A model generated the notes under the pieces. The model made no database searches, was not told the DNA's origin, and saw nothing but the letters and a program-made list of their open reading frames with translations. A stretch of DNA of 62,080 nt from JAZQQB01 sp045628865. GTDB lineage: Bacteria; Bacillota; Clostridia; Lachnospirales; Lachnospiraceae. This document shows, in pieces, positions 18,505 to 27,178 of this stretch. A program made the position numbers and the translations under genes. Position 1 is the first letter of the stretch; each line of letters starts with the position of its first letter. Where the stretch lies: positions 1 to 62,080 of the forward strand of contig JAZQQB010000073.1 of assembly GCA_045628865.1 (NCBI GenBank), written 5' to 3'.

Positions 18505-21234
18505 ATGAATAAGATTTGGAAAATTTTTTTTGATGATTCCTTAGAATTAAGAGAACAGCTATTTCGAAATATTATTATGCTTGGATCCTTAGCGGGGGTT
18601 TTTGCCCTTGCTGAGAGTTATTTTCTTGGGAATTTAAAGCAGGTTGTTTTGCCGTTTATTCTTCTTTTTGTAGTACTGGTGATTGCTACCTACCTAACAA
18701 TTCAGTACCATAAAATCGAAATTACCGCAATTATTGTTGGTGGAATCTTAACAGGCATTATGTTTCCTGTGATGTTTTTCAAAAGTGGTGGTATTCATGG
18801 CGGTGCAACGGTATGGTTTGTATTTAGTATTTTTTACATATTCATTATGTTTAACGGGTTTAAGCTATGGCTTTTTCTTGCAATCACCATTGTAGTGGAC
18901 CTGACCTGTTATATTGTAGGGTATCATCATCCAGCCATGATCACGCCTCTTGATTCAGAATATACCATTTATTTAGATTCTGCTTTTGGCGTTTTTGCAG
19001 TTGGTATCACAGGATCCTTAATGATGCGCACACAGATGAATATGTTTCGTAAAGAACGTGAAATCACAAAACAGCAGACCAAGGAACTGGAACGGGCAGG
19101 TGATTATAAAAATGCATTTTTTGCCAATGTCAGTCATGAGATCAGAACACCTTTAAATTCCATTATTGGGTTGAATGATATGATCCTTCGAGAGGATGTT
19201 TCTGAAAAGGTGCGGGAATATGTAAAAAATTCTGACGTGGCAAGTCATATGCTTCTTAGTATGGTAAATGATTTTCTAGATATATCACAGTTAGAGTTAA
19301 AAAAGATGAGTATCCTAAAATCAGACTATGCGACAAAGAAGCTTTTGGATAACATGATCGATGTTATGAAGGTATTGGCACAGGAGAAGAACTTGGAGTT
19401 TCGGGTGGATATTGATGAGGAACTCCCTAGTATTCTGTTAGGTGATCTAAAGAGAGTACAGCAGATTCTATTAAATCTGTTATCCAATGCCATCAAGTAT
19501 ACCAATGCAGGTTCTGTGACCTTTACAGTGACTAAGGAATGGGTACCACATAGAGTGACACCTGGGGAGGAAGGCTCACCAGAAGCTTTTGAAAAGTCCA
19601 AGGAGTTGGATAATGTAAGGCTAAAGATTTCCGTACAGGATACTGGAATCGGAATTCGAAGTGAAGATCTTGGGCATATCTATGATAGCTTTAAACGTTT
19701 GGATGGAAAAACAAATCAGGCAACCCAGGGAACGGGACTTGGACTTTTTATCACAAAGCAGCTTGTGGATCTTATGGATGGTAATATCTGGGTAGATAGT
19801 ATTTATACGAAGGGTTCTACTTTTACGGTGGAAATAGAGCAGCAGGTTGTGGATAAAACACCAATCTATGAAGAAAATGTGAATCGATCAAAGGCGAAGG
19901 AAAGCTATCAGCAGATTTTTGAGGCACCAGAAGCCCGTGTGCTTATTGTTGATGATGACCATATCAGCCGCCTTGTGACAAAGAATCTGTTGCAACATAC
20001 CAAAATGAATATTGAGGTTGCTAAAAACGGGACAGAATGTCTGAACATGGCTAAGAACAAATATTATCATGTGATCATAATGGATCACATGCTGCCTGAT
20101 ATGAATGGTGCGGAAATTTTAATGGAACTTAGAAATCAGGAAAATGGCCTTTGCAGGGACTCTGCAGTGTTACTTGTGACAGCCAATAATCTTTCAGAGG
20201 CAAGAAGGATATTCCAGGAAAACCGTTTTGATGGATATTTGGAAAAACCATTTACGTCAAATGCATTGGAAGAAGAAGTCTTAAAGCTTTTGCCTAAGGA
20301 GATTATCGAACTTCATAACATGGCATATACAGATACTGTGAAAATGGTTTCTGCCCAGAAACGAAAAAGAATCTGTATCACATCAGACTGTGTATGTGAG
20401 ATTCCTGAAGAATGGGTGGAAAAATATGACATTCGTCTGATGTATCTGTATATCAAAACAGAGTCAGGACGTTTCGCGGATACCTTGGAAATCCATTCCA
20501 ATTATTTGTCAGATTATTTGACTCGTGAGATGTCTACTGCTCAGGCTGTGAGTGCTTCTATTGAAGAATATGAAGAATTTTTTGCAGATAGATTGACAGA
20601 GGCTGACGAGGTAATCCATATTTCTATGGCAGCCAATACGGGAATCAGTTATTCCAATGCAGTGGATGCGGCAACAGGATTTGATCATGTGCATGTTATC
20701 GATTCGGGACAGATTTCTGGAGCACAGGGACTTTTGGTTATGCGTGCGGCAGAAATGGCAATGGAAGGATTGAATACAAAAGAAATAATTGAGGGAATCG
20801 AAAAAGCGAAGTCAATGATAGAAAACAGATTTCTGATGCCTTCTTCCAGAATTTATTATCAGCATGGATATATTAGCAAGTTTCCTGCAAAGTTATTGCT
20901 TGCTATAAAAGCAAGACCAATGCTTGGTATGCGTCAAAGTAAACTATCTGTAATGGGATTTTTTATAGGAAGCGAAGATCATGCAAGGAAAGAATTTGTT
21001 AAATATCATTTGCGGTTAAAGAAAAAAATCGATCACAGAGTTGTATTTATTTCTCATGTAGGATGGACGGTAAAGGAGCTGAATGTATTGAAACAGCAGA
21101 TTCTTTCTAGAGTTCCATTTGAGAATGTAATCATTGAAAATGCAAGTGTATCCAATGCTTGTAATGCAGGACTAAAAACAGTGGGTATAGCATTCTTTAA
21201 AAGAAGTGATATCGATAAGGAACATACCTTATAA
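18505..21234 (+). CDS. membrane hybrid histidine kinase fused to a DegV-like domain
   Basis: A 909-residue protein. Residues 20-175 hold about six transmembrane segments. Then come a dimerisation domain with His211 (NVSHEIRTPLNSI), an ATPase domain (NLLSNAIKY, DTGIGI, GTGLGL) to about 445, and a receiver with Asp527 (IIMDHMLPDMNG). Residues 621-909 match a full-length DegV fold: RICITSDCVCEIPEEW with a Tyr-Asp-Ile continuation, a binding-loop region at STAQAVSASIEEYEEFF, VHVIDSGQISGAQG, GYISKFPAKLL and a final NAGLKTVGIAFF. DegV proteins bind fatty acids, and in Firmicutes FakB hands them to the FakA kinase. ATG 18505 is preferred over GTG 18499; the ribosome binding site is weak. The fusion suggests lipid-linked signalling. 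Confidence 0.87.
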   Translation: MNKIWKIFFDDSLELREQLFRNIIMLGSLAGVFALAESYFLGNLKQVVLPFILLFVVLVIATYLTIQYHKIEITAIIVGGILTGIMFPVMFFKSGGIHGGATVWFVFSIFYIFIMFNGFKLWLFLAITIVVDLTCYIVGYHHPAMITPLDSEYTIYLDSAFGVFAVGITGSLMMRTQMNMFRKEREITKQQTKELERAGDYKNAFFANVSHEIRTPLNSIIGLNDMILREDVSEKVREYVKNSDVASHMLLSMVNDFLDISQLELKKMSILKSDYATKKLLDNMIDVMKVLAQEKNLEFRVDIDEELPSILLGDLKRVQQILLNLLSNAIKYTNAGSVTFTVTKEWVPHRVTPGEEGSPEAFEKSKELDNVRLKISVQDTGIGIRSEDLGHIYDSFKRLDGKTNQATQGTGLGLFITKQLVDLMDGNIWVDSIYTKGSTFTVEIEQQVVDKTPIYEENVNRSKAKESYQQIFEAPEARVLIVDDDHISRLVTKNLLQHTKMNIEVAKNGTECLNMAKNKYYHVIIMDHMLPDMNGAEILMELRNQENGLCRDSAVLLVTANNLSEARRIFQENRFDGYLEKPFTSNALEEEVLKLLPKEIIELHNMAYTDTVKMVSAQKRKRICITSDCVCEIPEEWVEKYDIRLMYLYIKTESGRFADTLEIHSNYLSDYLTREMSTAQAVSASIEEYEEFFADRLTEADEVIHISMAANTGISYSNAVDAATGFDHVHVIDSGQISGAQGLLVMRAAEMAMEGLNTKEIIEGIEKAKSMIENRFLMPSSRIYYQHGYISKFPAKLLLAIKARPMLGMRQSKLSVMGFFIGSEDHARKEFVKYHLRLKKKIDHRVVFISHVGWTVKELNVLKQQILSRVPFENVIIENASVSNACNAGLKTVGIAFFKRSDIDKEHTL

Positions 21235-21286
21235 AAGACAATGGGGACGGGAAATCTTGTCATGATTACCCGTCCCCATTGTCTTT
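21234..21286. terminator. strong bidirectional terminator
   Basis: Positions 21234-21251 and 21269-21286 form a perfect 18-bp stem (AAAGACAATGGGGACGGG arm). After an A-A mismatch the loop adds four more pairs (AATC with GATT). A-runs at one foot and T-runs at the other make it active in both directions. It sits exactly between the convergent DegV-kinase and PAP2 genes and shares the PAP2 stop codon. Confidence 0.85.
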
Positions 21287-21932
21287 ATGAATATTTTCTT
21301 AATGGTTTGATTAAACTTGTGCAATATACGATGTAATAAAAAATACCAAAACAGATAAATGCAGTAATTACATCAAATACAGAGTGCTGTTTGATGAACA
21401 CTGTGGCAAGAATAATACCTGTGCATAACAGGAAGGAAAGAACTCTTACCCATTTATGTTTTTCAAGTGCTTTGGTTCTATGTAGCCCCAAATGCATACC
21501 AATGGAATTAAAAACATGGATACTTGGGAAAAGATTGGTTGGTGTATCTGTTGCCTGTAAGGATACAACTAGTCTGGTGAAAAAGTTATCACGAGGCATA
21601 ACAGTTGGCCTTAGATCATGTCCATTCGGATATATTGTGGAAATGATCAAAAACAAAGTCATTCCAAAACAGATAAACCAGCAGGTTCTTGCATATTCTG
21701 CTTCATCGAAAAAAGCTAAAAAACACAACGTACAGCCAACATAGAAAAACCATATGTCATATGGAATGATAAAATATTCAATAAATGGAATATAATCATC
21801 GATCTTCATATGGATCAAGTGAAAATCTGTTGTGATATTTTTTTCTAGAATTGTAAACCATGTCATATAAATGACCATATAAACTAACATTGGTGCCAGA
21901 AGTTTCAATGCTTTTTTCGTTCTGTTTAACAT
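21285..21932 (-). CDS. PAP2-superfamily membrane phosphatase
   Basis: A 215-residue integral membrane protein with about six hydrophobic segments. The ATG follows GGGGA with six bases between. PAP2 motif 2 is visible as FPSIHVF with His139, and motif 3 as IKQHSVFDV with His183 and Asp187. Motif 1 is degenerate (NGHDLRP, about 103-109). The family dephosphorylates lipid phosphates or lipid pyrophosphates such as phosphatidic acid, phosphatidylglycerol phosphate or undecaprenyl pyrophosphate; the inositol phosphotransferase branch looks closest. The substrate cannot be told. It is a single-gene leftward unit ending in the shared terminator. Confidence 0.82.
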   Translation of the reverse strand: MLNRTKKALKLLAPMLVYMVIYMTWFTILEKNITTDFHLIHMKIDDYIPFIEYFIIPYDIWFFYVGCTLCFLAFFDEAEYARTCWFICFGMTLFLIISTIYPNGHDLRPTVMPRDNFFTRLVVSLQATDTPTNLFPSIHVFNSIGMHLGLHRTKALEKHKWVRVLSFLLCTGIILATVFIKQHSVFDVITAFICFGIFYYIVYCTSLIKPLRKYS

Positions 21933-22161
21933 ATATAATCCCCAATCAACAAAGTAATTTCAACTTATACATATAAGATGCAGGCTGCTGAACTGTTACA
22001 CATTATAGCATGGTAAATTTAAAAAGAAAACGTAGAAAAAATGAAAAAAACATAAAATCCGAAAACAGTAGACATAAACTGGTCTTATATGGTACATTCA
22101 TAGATAAGTATTTTATATTGTGATATGGAATATGAGCGTTTCAATATGAGGAGGAAGAACC

Positions 22162-23400
22162 ATGTATTCATTAGATGAAGTAAAAGCAATTGATCCTGAA
22201 ATTGCGCAGGCGATTGTTGACGAACAGGAAAGACAGAACAGTCATATCGAATTGATTGCTTCTGAAAACTGGGTAAGCAAAGCTGTTATGGCAGCTATGG
22301 GAAGCCCACTTACAAACAAATATGCAGAAGGATATCCTGGAAAGAGATATTACGGTGGATGTCAGTGTGTTGACGTAGTTGAAGACTTAGCAAGAGAAAG
22401 AGCGAAAGAGTTATTCCATTGTGATTACGCTAATGTACAGCCACATTCAGGTGCACAGGCAAATATGGCAGTATTTTTTGCAATTCTTGAGCCAGGGGAT
22501 ACATATATGGGTATGAACCTTGACCATGGCGGACATTTATCCCATGGTTCACCAGTGAATATGTCAGGTAAGTATTTCAATTGCGTACCTTACGGTGTCA
22601 ATGATGATGGTTTTATTGATTACGATAAAGTTAGAGAAATCGCATTAGAATGCAAGCCTAAGATGATTATTGCAGGTGCATCGGCATATGCAAGAAAAAT
22701 TGACTTTAAGAAATTCAGAGCAATTTGTGATGAAGTTGGTGCTGTTTTGATGGTAGATATGTCTCATATTGCAGGTTTGGTAGCTACTGGAATGCATGAA
22801 AGTCCAATCGGAATTGCTGATGTTGTTACTACAACAACACATAAGACACTTCGTGGACCTCGTGGTGGTTTGATTCTTTGCAATCAGGATGTTGCAGATA
22901 AATATAATTTCAATAAGGCTATTTTCCCAGGTATTCAGGGTGGCCCATTGATGCACGTAATCGCTGGTAAGGCAATCTGTTTCAAAGAAGCATTAACAGA
23001 CGAATTTAAAGAATATGGTAAAAATATTGTTGCTAATGCACAGGCACTTTGCAAGGGCTTACTTGACAGAGGCATCAAAATCGTATCTGGCGGTACAGAT
23101 AATCATTTAATGCTTATGGATCTTACAAACTTTGGATTGACAGGAAAAGAAGTTGAAAAATGGTTGGATGCGGCTCACATCACAGCTAACAAAAATACAA
23201 TTCCAAATGATCCACAGTCTCCATTCGTTACTTCAGGTATCCGTTTGGGAACACCAGCTGTAACAAGTCGTGGAATGAATACTGAGGATATGGATAAGAT
23301 TGCAGAAGCAATTGCAACCATCGTGAAAAATGGTGAAGCTGGAATCCCAGCTGCAAGAGCAATCGTAGATTCTTTAACAGCCAAGTATCCATTGATCTAA
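22162..23400 (+). CDS. glyA: serine hydroxymethyltransferase
   Basis: GlyA converts serine and tetrahydrofolate to glycine and 5,10-methylenetetrahydrofolate with pyridoxal phosphate, feeding one-carbon metabolism. The 412-residue protein has Lys228 as the cofactor-binding lysine in VVTTTTHKTLRGPRGG. It also has substrate-binding ASENWVS near residue 34, the GYPGKRYYGG loop at 58-66, and DMSHIAGL around 200. It begins after GAGGAGGAA at normal spacing and is a single transcription unit closed by a hairpin. The 229-base leader holds no glycine riboswitch or other recognisable aptamer, and no convincing -35/-10 pair. Confidence 0.96.
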   Translation: MYSLDEVKAIDPEIAQAIVDEQERQNSHIELIASENWVSKAVMAAMGSPLTNKYAEGYPGKRYYGGCQCVDVVEDLARERAKELFHCDYANVQPHSGAQANMAVFFAILEPGDTYMGMNLDHGGHLSHGSPVNMSGKYFNCVPYGVNDDGFIDYDKVREIALECKPKMIIAGASAYARKIDFKKFRAICDEVGAVLMVDMSHIAGLVATGMHESPIGIADVVTTTTHKTLRGPRGGLILCNQDVADKYNFNKAIFPGIQGGPLMHVIAGKAICFKEALTDEFKEYGKNIVANAQALCKGLLDRGIKIVSGGTDNHLMLMDLTNFGLTGKEVEKWLDAAHITANKNTIPNDPQSPFVTSGIRLGTPAVTSRGMNTEDMDKIAEAIATIVKNGEAGIPAARAIVDSLTAKYPLI

Positions 23401-23425
23401 TAATGTGAATATTGCTTGGAAATAC

Positions 23426-23455
23426 AAGGACTGATTTATTGTCAGTCCTTTTTTC
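23426..23455 (+). terminator. terminator of glyA
   Basis: Stem AAGGACTGA (23426-23434) pairs with TCAGTCCTT (23442-23450) over a seven-base loop and is followed by a run of T. This is a standard intrinsic terminator 25 bases after the stop. Confidence 0.88.
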
Positions 23456-23488
23456 GTGAGAAAAAATGTGAAGAAATGATGAATTTTG

Positions 23489-23517
23489 TTGACAGGGTTA
23501 GTGTATGGTGCTATATT
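23489..23517 (+). promoter_or_regulatory. promoter of the GntR/ABC operon
   Basis: TTGACA (23489-23494), a 17-base spacer and TATATT (23512-23517) form a near-perfect housekeeping promoter about 100 bases before the GntR start codon. The repressor-type inverted repeat begins just downstream of the -10 box. Confidence 0.8.
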
Positions 23518-23519
23518 CG

Positions 23520-23546
23520 AACTGTATTAATCATGTTAGTACAGTT
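23520..23546. promoter_or_regulatory. probable operator for the YtrA-type GntR regulator
   Basis: AACTGTATTA (23520-23529) and TAGTACAGTT (23537-23546) are inverted repeats matching at nine of ten positions with a seven-base spacer. The site covers the start point of the strong promoter just upstream, the place expected for an autorepressor. No second copy was noticed in the window. Confidence 0.6.
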
Positions 23547-23620
23547 GGACACGGTGAGTTGTTAATCAGAAAACGAATAATCGTTTTTGGGAGCGACGCA
23601 TGTCTAATGGAAGGAGCACT

Positions 23621-23974
23621 ATGATTGTTATTGACTACAAGGATCGGCGACCGATTTATGAGCAGATCATTGACAGAGCCAAGATATTGATCGTGAAAGG
23701 AATTTGGAAACCTAATGAACCATTGCCTTCAGTAAGAAGTTTGGCAATGGAACTTAGCATCAATCCGAATACCATTCAGAGAGCATATCAGGAACTGGAA
23801 CGTGCAGGATATATTTATTCTGTAAAGGGAAAGGGAAGTTTTGTGAGTGATCCGGGTCAGCTGATTGAGGAAAAGAAACAGGAATTGATATGTGCCCTCA
23901 AGGATACTGCTTCGAAATTATTAGAGGCTGGTTTTGCCAAAGAGGACATAAAGATGATGATTGACGGGATATAG
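23621..23974 (+). CDS. GntR-family regulator, YtrA type
   Basis: A 117-residue regulator. ATG 23621 follows GGAAGGAG; the frame extends upstream to 23600 without a site. Residues 5-75 form the winged helix-turn-helix (PIYEQIIDRAKIL, then PSVRSLAMELSINPNTIQRAYQELERAGYI and a GKGSFV wing). The short helical C terminus has no ligand-binding domain, as in YtrA-type members. These usually repress their own operon together with an adjacent ABC transporter in response to cell-envelope stress or antibiotics. The adjacent ATPase and permease and the inverted repeat over the promoter fit that pattern. Confidence 0.9.
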   Translation: MIVIDYKDRRPIYEQIIDRAKILIVKGIWKPNEPLPSVRSLAMELSINPNTIQRAYQELERAGYIYSVKGKGSFVSDPGQLIEEKKQELICALKDTASKLLEAGFAKEDIKMMIDGI

Positions 23975-24002
23975 AGATAGGAATCATCAGAAAGGACTAG
24001 TT

Positions 24003-24905
24003 ATGATAGAAACAATTGCTGTAACCAAGAAATATGATGAGTTAGTAGCAGTAAACAGTGTGAGCTTACAGATAAAGGAGAATAACGTTTTTGGACTGAT
24101 TGGTACCAACGGAGCAGGAAAGAGTACATATATGAGAATGCTTTCCGGCATCATCAAGGCAGATAAGGGTGAGGTCAGAGTTGATGATCACCTGGTGTAT
24201 GATAACGCTAAGATGAAGCGAAGAATCTGCTTTTTATCAGACGAACAGTATTTTTTCAGTAATGCAACTGCAGTCGATATGGAGAAATACTACAACATGA
24301 TGTATCCATTGTTTGATAAGGAAAGATTTTATAAACTGTTGGATCAGTTTGGACTTGATAAACGCTGTAAGATCCATACATATTCCAAGGGGATGAAGAA
24401 GCAGTTGCAGATTCTCCTTGGGATATGTTCCCGTACTAAATACTTGTTATGCGATGAAACCTTTGATGGGCTAGATCCGGTGATGCGCCAGGCAGTAAAG
24501 AGTATTATGGCTGGTGAGATTGCCGCAAGAGAATTAACCCCTGTGATTGCATCTCATAACTTAAGAGAACTAGAGGACATTTGCGATAGTGTTGGTCTTT
24601 TATATAAAGGTGGCGTTGTACTCAATAAGGATCTGGAAGACATTAGAACCGATATTCATAAGATCCAGTGTGTATTTCAGAATGAAGAGGATGAAAAGAA
24701 TACAATGGATAAGCTTACTATTATGAAGGATGAAAAGAGAGGTTCCCTTCATCTGTTAACAGTCAGAGGAAATGAGATGCAGATTGAAAATATTTTAGCA
24801 TCAGGTAATCCTGTTTTTTCAGAGGTACTTCCACTGACACTGGAAGAAATCTTTATCAGTGTAACGGAGGTAGTTGGCTATGATATCAAAAAGCTCATTG
24901 GTTAA
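24003..24905 (+). CDS. ABC transporter ATP-binding protein (YtrB-like)
   Basis: A 300-residue ATPase starting after GAAAGGA. Walker A is GTNGAGKST (34-42), the signature is the degenerate YSKGMKKQLQ near 130, Walker B is YLLCDETFDGLD near 152, and the switch His is in IASHNLREL. The region beyond about 215 is a short accessory domain. It belongs to the class that pairs with ABC-2-type or large export permeases rather than with sugar importers. It overlaps the permease gene by 26 bases and follows the GntR gene directly. Its substrate is unknown. It is not a MalK-type ATPase, since the regulatory C-terminal OB domains are missing. Confidence 0.9.
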   Translation: MIETIAVTKKYDELVAVNSVSLQIKENNVFGLIGTNGAGKSTYMRMLSGIIKADKGEVRVDDHLVYDNAKMKRRICFLSDEQYFFSNATAVDMEKYYNMMYPLFDKERFYKLLDQFGLDKRCKIHTYSKGMKKQLQILLGICSRTKYLLCDETFDGLDPVMRQAVKSIMAGEIAARELTPVIASHNLRELEDICDSVGLLYKGGVVLNKDLEDIRTDIHKIQCVFQNEEDEKNTMDKLTIMKDEKRGSLHLLTVRGNEMQIENILASGNPVFSEVLPLTLEEIFISVTEVVGYDIKKLIG

Positions 24906-27162
24906 TCAGATTAGACATAATTGTAAGCGAAGGATATGGTGCCTGGCAATTTTGTCTTTGGGATTTTTTCTGACACTTCCAATGTTTATTGCAGGAAGAA
25001 CAAGCCAGATTAAATATGCTTTTATGGAAGCGGATGGAAATAGTGTAGTAGATAACTTTTTTCTTTACGATGCGTTTACACCAAATGGTAATTATTATTC
25101 CACATTGATGCTTTTGATCGCTGCTGTTTTGACAGGTATTTCAAGTTTTTGTTACTTAAACAGTAAAAGTCAGGTGGATCTTTACCATAGCATGCCGATC
25201 AGCAGAAAGAAATTGTTTTCGATTCGTTTTTTAAGCGGGTATGTTCTTTTTCTCATACCGTATACCTTTAATTTGTGCGTGGCAGGAATTGTAGCCATGG
25301 TTCATGGAGGTATGAGCAAGTCGGGATGGGAAAGTGTATTTCAGATGTTTGGATTTCAGAACATTTATTTCCTGGCAATCTATACATTGGTTTGTTTAGC
25401 TGTGATCATTTCAGGAAATCTGTTAAACAATCTAATTATTACGGGAGTGCTTATGTTTGGTGAGGTTTTTGCTCACGTAGTATTCTCTACACTTCGCAAT
25501 ATGTTTTTTTATACGTATTATCCTTCAGATAGGAAAAATATCTATTTTACGCCATTTTATAAGCTATATGATGCGATGGCTCGTAACTATCCACATAATT
25601 GTGATATTTATCAAGCATTTTATGTGGATAGCAAAGATGTATACAAGATGCTTATGTGGATAGTTGTTGTGGTTGCAGCAGCAGTTATTCTATTTTGCAA
25701 AAGATCATCAGAAAAAGCAGGAAAGGCTATTATTTTTCCATGGATGGAGTTGGTGATCAAGGTATTTTTGACAGTACTTATTACATATTCTGGCGGGTTT
25801 ATCTGTGAAAGCTTTTTTGTATATAACAGCTTTGGATGGTTTTTATTCGGCGGTATTGCAGGATTTGTATTGAGTCATATCTTATTGGAAATGTTGTTTC
25901 GAGGAGATTTCAGAGCTGCATTTAAACATATGTGGCATTGGGCAGTGGATGCTGTATTGGTTGCTATTGTATTGGGTATCTATTGGTTTGATGTTTTCGG
26001 ATATGATGCATATATTCCGAAGAAGAATGAAATTGTATCAGCATCCGTTTGTTTTTACCGGTTAGATAGTAAGATTGATTATGTGGATTATGTAGATACA
26101 AGAGGAAATCTGTATGGAGATTATCAGGATTGTGCCACTTATCGCTTAGAGAATATGACATTGACAGATATTTCTAAGTTGTATGAGCTTGTAAAGATTG
26201 GGGTTGCAAGCGAAGAAAAAATCAATCCCTGGGCTGAATATATTGCTATCGATGATACAACTGCCGGACAATATTCTTCTTATAACTATGAGTTTTATAA
26301 TTTTGATAAGGAATCAACAATTCAAGCATTGGAGGAAGTGCAGAATGGATCTAATGCATGGGATAGTATTGATAACAATTTTTCCTTTGTGGTGAAATAT
26401 GAGCTGAAGAATGGAATTGAGATTTATCGAAAGTATGTAGTTGATTTTAGCAATGAAACTGTTGCAGATCTGGTGGCATCTATTTATGATCAGCCGGTAT
26501 TTAAAACAGGTGAATATCCAATCTTAACAAATGAAGTGAAAGATGAACATTTGGTTAGCTTAAATGTGGGTACTACAACCGGACTTTATTCAAAGAGATT
26601 AAATGAAACACAGACTCAGGAATTTTTAGAAATATATCGTGAAGAGTTATCCAACATGACTTTTGAGAAGGTTATGGAGGAAGAAGGAATTGGTACATTG
26701 GAGTTTGAATATCGACAGAATATGAATTCCGGTTACCTGAATGACTATTTTTATTATACACTTTCTGGTTATCCATTATATCCATCCTTTACAAGAACCA
26801 TTGAATATCTGGACGGATTGGGAATAGATGTGAACTTAGATTTAACGAAGCTGACTGTATTAAGCTTACATGTAACAACATCAGGCTTCTGCTATGAAGT
26901 TGAGGAAGGATTTCATTATCCATTTGTAGAATATGCGGATGCAGATATGGGAACTATTCAGCAGATTTTAAGTGCAACGGATTGGAAATATAATACCCAT
27001 GATCTTTCAGAAGACCTGGCATTATTGGATGTAGAGGTTGAATACTATAATGAAGAAACAGGAGAAAACAGTTGGAATTATGGCCAGTTTAAGTCTGGAG
27101 AAATCCCGGATTTTGTTCTTACGGATATGGTGGAAGTATTACAAGAATTAGAAATTGACTAG
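24880..27162 (+). CDS. large ABC-2-like transporter permease
   Basis: A 760-residue membrane protein; ATG 24880 lies nine bases after GGAGG, while the frame runs to a TTG at 24874. About 400 N-terminal residues hold seven to ten hydrophobic segments, with the family phrase SQVDLYHSMPISRKKLFSIRFLSGY near residue 95. The C-terminal half (about 400-760) is soluble, rich in Tyr, Asp and Glu, and probably extracellular. This architecture is common for clostridial permeases next to YtrA-type regulators. It makes an ABC exporter or envelope-sensing pair with the preceding ATPase. It is followed 16 bases later by the first solute-binding protein. Confidence 0.82.
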   Translation: MISKSSLVNQIRHNCKRRIWCLAILSLGFFLTLPMFIAGRTSQIKYAFMEADGNSVVDNFFLYDAFTPNGNYYSTLMLLIAAVLTGISSFCYLNSKSQVDLYHSMPISRKKLFSIRFLSGYVLFLIPYTFNLCVAGIVAMVHGGMSKSGWESVFQMFGFQNIYFLAIYTLVCLAVIISGNLLNNLIITGVLMFGEVFAHVVFSTLRNMFFYTYYPSDRKNIYFTPFYKLYDAMARNYPHNCDIYQAFYVDSKDVYKMLMWIVVVVAAAVILFCKRSSEKAGKAIIFPWMELVIKVFLTVLITYSGGFICESFFVYNSFGWFLFGGIAGFVLSHILLEMLFRGDFRAAFKHMWHWAVDAVLVAIVLGIYWFDVFGYDAYIPKKNEIVSASVCFYRLDSKIDYVDYVDTRGNLYGDYQDCATYRLENMTLTDISKLYELVKIGVASEEKINPWAEYIAIDDTTAGQYSSYNYEFYNFDKESTIQALEEVQNGSNAWDSIDNNFSFVVKYELKNGIEIYRKYVVDFSNETVADLVASIYDQPVFKTGEYPILTNEVKDEHLVSLNVGTTTGLYSKRLNETQTQEFLEIYREELSNMTFEKVMEEEGIGTLEFEYRQNMNSGYLNDYFYYTLSGYPLYPSFTRTIEYLDGLGIDVNLDLTKLTVLSLHVTTSGFCYEVEEGFHYPFVEYADADMGTIQQILSATDWKYNTHDLSEDLALLDVEVEYYNEETGENSWNYGQFKSGEIPDFVLTDMVEVLQELEID

Positions 27163-27178
27163 AAGAGGAGAGAGAAGC

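Noticed and set aside
22069..22098. glyA promoter TAGACA with TACATT
   Set aside because: Spacer of 18 and only partial matches in both boxes; too weak to report as a feature.
21933..22161. Glycine or folate riboswitch before glyA
   Set aside because: No tandem glycine aptamer or tetrahydrofolate-type core could be recognised; the leader is AT-rich and unstructured by eye.
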